A stretch of 8,152 nt of DNA from an archaeon (GTDB taxonomy: Archaea > Thermoproteota > Nitrososphaeria > Nitrososphaerales > CADDZS01): contig JAKAPU010000127.1 in NCBI GenBank assembly GCA_021806865.1, forward strand, positions 1-8,152. The letters are read 5' to 3'. Below the pieces are notes generated by a model. The model made no database searches. It worked only from the letters and a program-made list of their open reading frames with translations, and was not told where the DNA came from. Both the position numbers and the translations under genes were made by a program. This document shows, one piece after another, positions 1 to 5,068 of the stretch; the first letter of the stretch is position 1; every line of letters starts with the position of its first letter.

Positions 1-1
1 T

Positions 2-775
2 CGAAGCTTGCAGGGGGAAATACTGTTTCAAGGAAATGACATAACTAAGTTACAAGAAAAAGAGCTAGCGAGACTAAGACAAAAGAAAATCGCCCTTATT
101 CCTCAGAACCCTATGACATCACTGGATCCGCTGTTCACAGTAAAACAGCAGATGTATGAGATTCTCGATCACGATCTCGACAAAGCAAAAAGAGAGAAAG
201 AATGCAGTGATGTGCTCAGCAGAGTCGAGTTGAAACCTGAATCTGTATTGAATCGTAAGCCCTACCAGCTTTCTGGCGGAATGCTCCAGAGAGTTCTAAT
301 TGCTATGGCAATCATTAGAAAGCCCTCGCTGATTATTGCCGACGAAATAACAACGGCGCTGGATATTTTGACGCAGACGAAAGTGTTGTCATTGTTGCGT
401 AGGATTCACAAAGAAGAGAGGCTCTCGATGATAGTTGTCACTCATGACATGAGGGTTGCTCAAAGTCTATGTGATAGCATATCAGTGATGTATGTTGGTA
501 GAATAATCGAAAGTGCGCGCACATTTGATCTTCTGCATTCCCCCAAACATCCCTACACACAAGCTCTTTTAAAATCAATTCCAACAATCAACGGAAAGCC
601 GTTGGAACCCATATCAGGGGTGGTACCGGGGATGGCAAACCTTCCCAGTGGTTGCAAGTTTAGGACGAGATGCCCATTCGAGTTCGATAGGTGCAAAGAA
701 TTCGAGCCTGGTTACACTAACGTTGAACAGACGAGTGTTGCTTGTCATCTATATTCAAGAGGGAACAATTCTTGA
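2..775 (+). CDS. Peptide/nickel-type ABC importer ATPase, DppD/OppD family (5' end outside window)
   Basis: One of two cytoplasmic ATPases that power import of oligopeptides or similar solutes. The frame is open to the left edge and the sequence begins in the strand after Walker A, so the Walker A part lies outside; the TTG at 8 is not the true start. Counting from that TTG, the visible parts are the Q-loop (Gln33), the signature LSGGM (88-92), Walker B with Asp112-Glu113, the D-loop ALD, and the H-loop His146. After the ATPase core comes the family's C-terminal extension with four cysteines (216, 222, 229, 246; spacing CX5C, CX6C, CX16C). In some OppD proteins these bind a [4Fe-4S] cluster (family knowledge). 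The stop overlaps the TTG start of the second ATPase gene, so the two are one operon. Family assignment is firm; the substrate cannot be read from an ATPase. Confidence 0.93.
   Translation, partial: RSLQGEILFQGNDITKLQEKELARLRQKKIALIPQNPMTSLDPLFTVKQQMYEILDHDLDKAKREKECSDVLSRVELKPESVLNRKPYQLSGGMLQRVLIAMAIIRKPSLIIADEITTALDILTQTKVLSLLRRIHKEERLSMIVVTHDMRVAQSLCDSISVMYVGRIIESARTFDLLHSPKHPYTQALLKSIPTINGKPLEPISGVVPGMANLPSGCKFRTRCPFEFDRCKEFEPGYTNVEQTSVACHLYSRGNNS
759..774 (+). promoter_or_regulatory. Ribosome site and TTGA stop/start junction between the two ATPase genes
   Basis: GAGG at 759-762 can pair with the CCUC core at the 3' end of 16S rRNA and sits 9 bases before TTG 772. The TTG shares its last two bases with the TGA stop at 773-775. 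This arrangement implies translational coupling and decides the start of the second gene. Confidence 0.6.
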
Positions 776-1557
776 GTTTTCTTGAAATCAAAGATCTGCA
801 TGTGCGATATCATACGAAGAGTCTGTTTGGAAGGAGCGAAAGCTTCGATGCGCTAAAAGGTATCAATTTGCAGGTTCCCTCTGGATCCAGATTTGGAATA
901 GTCGGAGAATCCGGCTCAGGCAAATCGACAATTGCAAGAGTGTTAGTTGGTCTTGTACAACCAAACGAGGGCGAGGTATTCTTTGAGGGGATGAAAATTC
1001 GCGGCCGTAATATGAAGTCAAGCGTACTGCCAACAAAGATTCAGGTAGTGTTTCAGGATCCATATGGCTCATTGGATCCTGGTCAGAAGATATTTGATGC
1101 ACTCTATGAACCACTAAGAGTGAACAAGATTGCTTCTTCTAAGCTCGAGGCAAACAAGAGAATCTCCGAGCTTTTTCAGAAGATGGGCCTAGCTATCGAT
1201 CTTTTGACGCGTTTTCCTCATGAACTCAGCGGGGGCCAAAGACAGCGGGTGTGCATCGCTAGGGCCGTCTTACTTCGACCCGCCTTACTCGTCTTGGATG
1301 AACCAACTTCCTCTCTGGATCTTTCTACACAGGCTCAAATTGCTGAACTCATAAAACACGTAGCATCAGACTACAACTTCACTTACATTTTCATTTCTCA
1401 TAACTTGGAATTGGTTGGCTATATGTGTGATACAATCTGCGTCATGAGGAATGGCCAAGTTGTGGAAATTGGAGACAAGAATAGAATATTGAATAGCCCT
1501 GGAAGCACCTACACAAAAGAGCTTATAGAAGCGCTTTCACCGTTAACACAGGACTGA
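772..1557 (+). CDS. Peptide/nickel-type ABC importer ATPase, DppF/OppF family
   Basis: Second ATPase of the importer, expected to pair with the preceding DppD-like protein on the cytoplasmic face of the two permeases. I chose TTG 772 (261 aa). It overlaps the upstream stop as TTGA, has a GAGG-type ribosome site at 759-762 with 9 bases of spacing, and gives the usual short lead into the first strand. The open frame extends to a TTG at 742, which would only add ten residues inside the upstream gene. Motifs from the chosen start: Walker A GESGSGKST (45-53), Q-loop Gln95 in FQDP, signature LSGGQ (152-156), Walker B LLVLDE (172-177), H-loop His210. All catalytic residues are present. The protein is shorter than many DppF proteins and ends soon after the STYT motif, without the cysteine extension of its partner. 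It is the last gene of the operon; no T-run terminator is evident after it. Confidence 0.93.
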   Translation: MSFLEIKDLHVRYHTKSLFGRSESFDALKGINLQVPSGSRFGIVGESGSGKSTIARVLVGLVQPNEGEVFFEGMKIRGRNMKSSVLPTKIQVVFQDPYGSLDPGQKIFDALYEPLRVNKIASSKLEANKRISELFQKMGLAIDLLTRFPHELSGGQRQRVCIARAVLLRPALLVLDEPTSSLDLSTQAQIAELIKHVASDYNFTYIFISHNLELVGYMCDTICVMRNGQVVEIGDKNRILNSPGSTYTKELIEALSPLTQD

Positions 1558-1796
1558 TATCTTGGCTGCTGATCACATGAAAAGACAGGTGCTTCTTGCT
1601 AGTGATGTCGCAAACATTTGCAGGCCGATTACAGAATTATGAATTGCTAGACTCCATCCAAAGTTTCTGGAACCTGACTACGAAACCAAATGTTTCATTA
1701 GGGAAGCTAGAATAATGTTCTGTTGCGCCTACTACAGAATAACTCTCAACTGACTGCCGACACACACGTTTGTCCACCCCATCTAGGCGTGTTTGA
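1558..1796. other. Intergenic stretch between convergent genes, nothing recognised
   Basis: These 239 bases separate the end of the ABC operon from the end of the HD-domain gene. I find no tRNA-like cloverleaf, no strong hairpin, no T-run and no repeat array. The only small frame on the plus strand, ATG 1577 to TGA 1642 (21 codons), has no ribosome site or TATA-like element at a useful distance. A weak five-base inverted match (ACACG near 1763, CGTGT near 1788) is too short to call a terminator. The length is notable because the other convergent junctions here have a 4-base overlap and 38 bases. Confidence 0.6.
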
Positions 1797-2360
1797 TCAT
1801 TTCTTTATGTCAGCTGCCAGCCCGTGATTGATTCTGAGTACATTGTAGTCCGTACTATCGGCAAAATACAGAATGACCGATTCGATTGTCTTTGGCATTG
1901 AAGCAGATTGTGGTGTATGAGTCAACACTATGTGCACGATTTCCATAGGCATATTCTTGGACAGCATTAGACTCACACATCTGATTGTATGCTGCCCCAG
2001 TTCCCCAAGTTTCGTCTTGCGTTCCCCTGATTCAGTCGGTTCATATTCGACTAACTTGCTGGCGTCGTGCAAAACCGCTCCAGATATCAAGTAGTCCATA
2101 TTAATCTGCACTTTGTGGAACTTACGCAGAATCTCGGCTGTGCTTACGCACAATTCAACAACTGTATTGACATGTTCCAACCCTGATACCCTAATGGAGG
2201 ATACGATTGGTTGTTCCTCGAGTGTCTTCCACTTGCTTTCATGGAGAAGTTGCACAAAGACGGAAGAGGTATCAAACCGAATCTTGGTATCAGAAATCAA
2301 GTTCAGTAACGGGATGCTCTTTGAAAGCTCGTTTGCCGCATTCTGTAGGTCATCATCCAT
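1797..2360 (-). CDS. HD-domain metalloprotein (phosphohydrolase or diiron oxygenase fold)
   Basis: A 187-residue soluble protein with an HD domain from about residue 60 to 175. The metal ligands are all visible: His63, the His98-Asp99 doublet in AVLHDASKL, His124, His148 and Asp168. Having two extra histidines between the HD doublet and the last Asp is the pattern of two-metal HD enzymes. It is seen in HD-GYP and YqeK-type phosphohydrolases and also in mixed-valent diiron oxygenases such as PhnZ, so hydrolase and oxygenase cannot be told apart here. The N-terminal 60 residues match nothing I recognise. There is no signal peptide or membrane segment. ATG 2360 lacks a Shine-Dalgarno site but has a TATA-like element about 28 bases upstream, so a leaderless mRNA is likely. 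It diverges from the DRE-TIM gene with only 45 bases between them. Substrate unknown. Confidence 0.85.
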   Translation of the reverse strand: MDDDLQNAANELSKSIPLLNLISDTKIRFDTSSVFVQLLHESKWKTLEEQPIVSSIRVSGLEHVNTVVELCVSTAEILRKFHKVQINMDYLISGAVLHDASKLVEYEPTESGERKTKLGELGQHTIRCVSLMLSKNMPMEIVHIVLTHTPQSASMPKTIESVILYFADSTDYNVLRINHGLAADIKK

Positions 2361-2366
2361 GATGTC

Positions 2367-2383
2367 GGAAAAGAATAATTTTA
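2367..2383 (+). promoter_or_regulatory. Putative archaeal BRE/TATA promoter of the DRE-TIM/SnoaL operon
   Basis: A purine block GGAAAAGA (2367-2374) runs into ATAATTTTA (2375-2383), centred 27 bases before ATG 2406. There is no ribosome site in front of that ATG, so a leaderless transcript is the simplest reading. The TATA-like block ends two bases from that of the divergent HD-domain gene. Confidence 0.45.
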
Positions 2384-2385
2384 GG

Positions 2386-2399
2386 TATTAACGTTTTGG
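2386..2399 (-). promoter_or_regulatory. Putative archaeal BRE/TATA promoter of the HD-domain gene
   Basis: On the minus strand, an A-rich BRE-like block (CCAAAACG, 2399-2392) is followed by TTAATA (2391-2386), centred about 28 bases before the A of ATG 2360. That spacing would place the transcript start at or next to the start codon. The element lies within a 45-base gap and sits beside the opposing promoter. Confidence 0.4.
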
Positions 2400-2405
2400 C
2401 GACAT

Positions 2406-3599
2406 ATGCAGCAATCTATGAAAGACCGCGATCAAGAATCTTATTGGCGATTTCCAGATTTCAATAGGGAAGGTAAATTTGAAACAAATGATATTGAGAT
2501 AAGAGACATCACTCTTAGAGAAGGTGAGCAAACAGCCGATGTCGCATTCAATTCGGATGAAAAAATTCGAATTGCGATGTCTCTCTCAGACGCTGGTGTT
2601 CATCAAATTCAATGCGGCTACGCTTCTGAAGATTGTTCGATCGTTTCCGACCTGAAAAGCTTCGGTTGTAAATCGAAACTTGAAATCATGTGTGTTGGGT
2701 ACTCTCCTAACTGGAAGGAACAAGTAGGCAAAGCCGTGGAATGCGGAGCTGATATTGTTCATTTCATCTTTCGGAGCGATGACCAGCACCTCAATGAGCT
2801 CGGATTGGACAGGAGGAGCGCAATACGCCGTGTGGAAGAGATTGTGGCCCATATGAAATCAATGGGGGCAAGAGAAATGTCGTTCGGTCCGAGCTTTGCG
2901 AGCAGGGCAAACAAGCAGTTTCTGATTGAATTTATCAATGCAACGATTTCAGGAGGAGTAAACCAGGTTGTAGTCTCCGACTCTACTGGAAGTATGAATC
3001 CCGAGGGCTTTGCTGCGCTAGTTAAGTACATAAAGAAAAACACGGGTGGCAAATTGGCAGTGCATTGTCACAATGACTTTGGTCTAGCTCTGTCCAATAC
3101 TATTGCTGGGATCAAAGCTGGAGCTCAAATTGTCGAATCATCTATTGCAGGCTTGGGTGAACGAGCTGGAAATGTCGCTACAGAGGAGGTAGTGCTTGCA
3201 ATGAAGTTTCTGTATGACTATGATCTTGGCATAGACCCCAGAAGAATAGCAGACGCCGCTCGGGCAGTGTTTTCAATCTCCAAAATGATGATTCCTCCTC
3301 TGAAGCCAATCATAGGCGCGAACACCTTTACACAAAAGCTGGATATACATGTCATGACTACGAGAACCAAACCGTGGCTGCATGAACCATTCGATCCTCA
3401 GATCACTGGAATGAACCACCGCCTAGTAATCGGTAAGAGATCTGGGCCTATTGCCGTCAGAGAGAAAGCAAAACAACTATCAATCAAACTGTCTGATGAC
3501 AAAGTGGATGACATTGTGCATAAGGTGAATGCATTCTCTGATGTGCACAAGAGGGCACTCACTGACGAAGAATTCACCACTATCGTTGAAGCTAATTGA
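2406..3599 (+). CDS. DRE-TIM metallolyase family enzyme, homocitrate/isopropylmalate synthase-like
   Basis: A 397-residue cytoplasmic enzyme of the HMGL-like TIM-barrel family. Known members join or split an acyl-CoA and an oxoacid using a divalent metal. The N-terminal 28 residues are an extension. The barrel then opens with RDITLREGEQ (33-42), holding the conserved Arg and metal-binding Asp34; the metal site is completed by His220 and His222 in HCHNDFG, and GERAGN (251-256) follows. The C-terminal part has the linker seen in synthases, with NTFT, DIH (His315), EPFDP and GKRSG (343-347), and no LeuA-type allosteric domain, so it resembles homocitrate/citramalate-type synthases more than lyases. 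Departures include GKRSG where GKHSG is usual and QCGYAS in the substrate strand, so the substrate is probably not a standard one. Its stop overlaps the next gene's TTG. No specific synthase name is justified. Confidence 0.85.
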   Translation: MQQSMKDRDQESYWRFPDFNREGKFETNDIEIRDITLREGEQTADVAFNSDEKIRIAMSLSDAGVHQIQCGYASEDCSIVSDLKSFGCKSKLEIMCVGYSPNWKEQVGKAVECGADIVHFIFRSDDQHLNELGLDRRSAIRRVEEIVAHMKSMGAREMSFGPSFASRANKQFLIEFINATISGGVNQVVVSDSTGSMNPEGFAALVKYIKKNTGGKLAVHCHNDFGLALSNTIAGIKAGAQIVESSIAGLGERAGNVATEEVVLAMKFLYDYDLGIDPRRIADAARAVFSISKMMIPPLKPIIGANTFTQKLDIHVMTTRTKPWLHEPFDPQITGMNHRLVIGKRSGPIAVREKAKQLSIKLSDDKVDDIVHKVNAFSDVHKRALTDEEFTTIVEAN

Positions 3600-4120
3600 G
3601 CGAGAGCGAGTTCGAGTTGACCAAACTTGATGAGAACAGATTACGCTCCGCAATTGAAGAGCTATTGTCTAGATATTGCAGAGTTGTGGACTGTAAGGAT
3701 TATGATAAACTTTCGGATGTTTTTGCTACAGACGTTAAGATTAGCGTAGTAATTCAAAACCTGGAGTTCCATGGAGTAGAACCATTCAAGGTGTTCTTGA
3801 ACAAAACCAAACCGTTCTCAGAAGACAGAATGCATTCGGTTTCTAATCTATCGATGAGAGTCTCGGCTACGCAAGTCAGGGCATTTTCATATTGGAAATC
3901 AACTATGACATTCAAGAACGTGCCAATCGAAGAAGCTGGCTTCTACGAAATGACATGCGACGCCAGCATCAGACCGCTGAAGTTTGGCTCATTTACGATA
4001 TTTCACAAGTATAGAGTAACATCAAATGTCAAGTCGTGGAAAGAGGTGGGTTTCCCAGGCACTCAACCTATGACAAGTGAAGACAAGGACATCTTCCAGC
4101 GTCTAAAGGATTGGTTCTAG
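3596..4120 (+). CDS. SnoaL-like (NTF2-fold) protein
   Basis: A 174-residue protein with the opening of the SnoaL-like family: a first helix ELLSRYCRVVDCKDYDKL (22-39) followed by DVFATDV, then RMHSVSNLSM (78-87) and a curved-sheet tail through FTIFHKYRV. This fold forms a small pocket used by dehydratases, isomerases, cyclases and ring-hydroxylating small subunits, as well as by binding proteins. Tyr27, Asp32 and His80 are at places often used in catalysis, but which reaction applies cannot be read. TTG 3596 overlaps the upstream TGA (TTGA) and no ribosome site is evident, which points to coupled translation; a second TTG at 3617 would also keep the whole domain. The TAG stop lies in a CTAG shared with the convergent hydrolase gene. 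Being coupled to the DRE-TIM enzyme, it likely acts on that enzyme's substrate or product (inference). Confidence 0.82.
   Translation: MSESEFELTKLDENRLRSAIEELLSRYCRVVDCKDYDKLSDVFATDVKISVVIQNLEFHGVEPFKVFLNKTKPFSEDRMHSVSNLSMRVSATQVRAFSYWKSTMTFKNVPIEEAGFYEMTCDASIRPLKFGSFTIFHKYRVTSNVKSWKEVGFPGTQPMTSEDKDIFQRLKDWF
4117..4120. other. Shared CTAG: stop codons of two convergent genes overlap
   Basis: The palindrome CTAG reads TAG on the plus strand (4118-4120, end of the SnoaL-like gene) and TAG on the minus strand (4119-4117, end of the hydrolase gene). Both coding regions therefore end in the same four bases, leaving no room for a terminator between them, so transcripts of the two genes must overlap at their 3' ends. 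Confidence 0.9.
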
Positions 4121-4905
4121 GCGGCGGAACTCTTGATGAAATCAAGAACGAGTGAGTTGAAACTGGCAGGCGCTTCTAACTGTGTTACGTGCCCAAGCCC
4201 CTCCAGAGGGGCGAACTGTGCGTCAGGAATCTTGTCGGATATCAGTTTTGAGTCTGCAAAAGCGTAATCTTCAGTACCTGCAATGACGAGCGTTGGAATT
4301 CGGATTGAACTTAGCTTCTCAGTAATGTCGAGTTTTGATAATGCTTCATAGCATCTGCTCACCGAAGCAACAGATAGGTTTCTGGATCTTTCAACAAAGA
4401 GATTGAGAAAGTACTTTCCGGTATCGGTATGCAAGTAAGTGTTGGAGCACAGGCTCCTAACAGCATCTTCGTAGTATGAGATGCCTTCCTCTCTGAATCG
4501 CTTGACTCGCTGTATAATCATGGCGGAATTTCTTGTCGCTGAAAGAGTATCTGCTAAAACGAGTGCCTTCACTAGTGACGGGTTGAACATCGCTAGAAAT
4601 TGCGCAGCAATTCCTCCAAGTGATAATCCAACAACAATTGATGCCTTCAAGTTGAGCTCGTAGAATAGTGATTCTAAGTCACGTCCATATTCGCTTATGT
4701 CGAATTCAAACGTTGGTTTGTCTGACAATCCAAAACATCTCTGGTCGAGTGCGATCACTCGGTAAAACTGCGCAAAGTATGGGATTTGATAGATCCATGC
4801 GAGTCGATCTAGTGGGGCTGGATGCACAAAGACTACTGTTTTCTCCGCTTCACTATTGTACTCTTCGTAAAACAGGGATAGACCGTTCGAAATGAATCTC
4901 GGCAT
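4117..4905 (-). CDS. Alpha/beta hydrolase
   Basis: A 262-residue cytoplasmic alpha/beta-hydrolase of usual length for the family. The triad is complete: nucleophile Ser95 in GLSLGG, acid Asp213 in GTEDYAF, and base His239 in GLGHVTQLE. The oxyanion-hole strand reads HPAPLDR (28-34), a variant of the common HG-x-P. It is followed by DQRCFGLSDKP (54-64), typical of the group holding 3-oxoadipate enol-lactone hydrolases, haloperoxidase-like enzymes and meta-cleavage-product hydrolases. A nucleophilic Ser excludes haloalkane dehalogenase, but the substrate stays open. No signal peptide. ATG 4905 gives the normal short first strand, has no ribosome site, and has a TATA-like element 28 bases upstream. 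It diverges from the acyl-CoA dehydrogenase gene and converges on the SnoaL-like gene. Confidence 0.9.
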   Translation of the reverse strand: MPRFISNGLSLFYEEYNSEAEKTVVFVHPAPLDRLAWIYQIPYFAQFYRVIALDQRCFGLSDKPTFEFDISEYGRDLESLFYELNLKASIVVGLSLGGIAAQFLAMFNPSLVKALVLADTLSATRNSAMIIQRVKRFREEGISYYEDAVRSLCSNTYLHTDTGKYFLNLFVERSRNLSVASVSRCYEALSKLDITEKLSSIRIPTLVIAGTEDYAFADSKLISDKIPDAQFAPLEGLGHVTQLEAPASFNSLVLDFIKSSAA

Positions 4906-4929
4906 ATTGAAATGTTGAATGATAGCAGA

Positions 4930-4944
4930 ATTTAAGCTATATTT
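4930..4944 (-). promoter_or_regulatory. Putative archaeal promoter of the hydrolase gene
   Basis: Read on the minus strand, GAAATATAG runs into CTTAAATT, the latter centred about 28 bases before the A of ATG 4905. No ribosome site precedes the ATG. The spacing matches a leaderless archaeal promoter; the TATA block itself is a loose match. Confidence 0.35.
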
Positions 4945-4945
4945 C

Positions 4946-4956
4946 TGTAAATTACA
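4946..4956. promoter_or_regulatory. Imperfect palindrome TGTAA-A-TTACA, possible operator
   Basis: Two five-base arms TGTAA and TTACA flank a single A, immediately upstream of the putative hydrolase promoter and within the divergent spacer shared with the acyl-CoA dehydrogenase gene. A regulator bound here could affect initiation. The arms are short and AT-rich, so chance is a real alternative. No regulator gene is present in the window. Confidence 0.2.
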
Positions 4957-5030
4957 ATGGGAAGGTGTACAATTCGCACAGACTGAATGCCAGTTTGTTC
5001 CCGTGTAGTGTTTTGAGCAGCTGATGTTCT

Positions 5031-5045
5031 GGAGATGCTTTAATT
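5031..5045 (+). promoter_or_regulatory. Putative archaeal promoter of the acyl-CoA dehydrogenase gene
   Basis: A purine-rich stretch GGAGATGC is followed by TTTAATT (5039-5045), centred 27 bases before ATG 5069. This spacing fits a leaderless start at 5069 rather than at the upstream in-frame ATG 5060. The BRE part is weak. Confidence 0.35.
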
Positions 5046-5068
5046 GACTCTGATTCGCTATGCGAAAT

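Noticed and set aside
8..10. TTG 8 as the true start of the first ATPase
   Set aside because: Starting here would leave an ATPase without Walker A, and the frame is open to the left edge with matching family sequence, so the gene is cut by the window.
863..1114. A minus-strand frame inside the second ATPase gene
   Set aside because: Antisense to the Walker A and Q-loop region; no motif and no start signal.
1577..1642. A 21-codon ATG frame in the 1558-1796 gap
   Set aside because: No ribosome site, no TATA-like element at the right distance, and too short for coding statistics.
1760..1795. Inverted ACACG/CGTGT as a terminator hairpin
   Set aside because: Only five pairs around a loop of about 20 bases and no following T-run on either strand.
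2113..2391. A 92-codon plus-strand frame opposite the HD-domain gene
   Set aside because: Overlaps the conserved HD gene and reads through its promoter region; composition is Ser/Thr/Cys-rich shadow sequence.
5044..5049. TTGACT as a bacterial -35 box
   Set aside because: A -10 hexamer at normal spacing would fall at or inside the start of the coding region, so it cannot drive the acyl-CoA dehydrogenase gene.
5060..5068. ATG 5060 as start of the acyl-CoA dehydrogenase
   Set aside because: ATG 5069 gives the typical MDF opening and the 27-base spacing to the TATA-like box; 5060 would sit too close to it.
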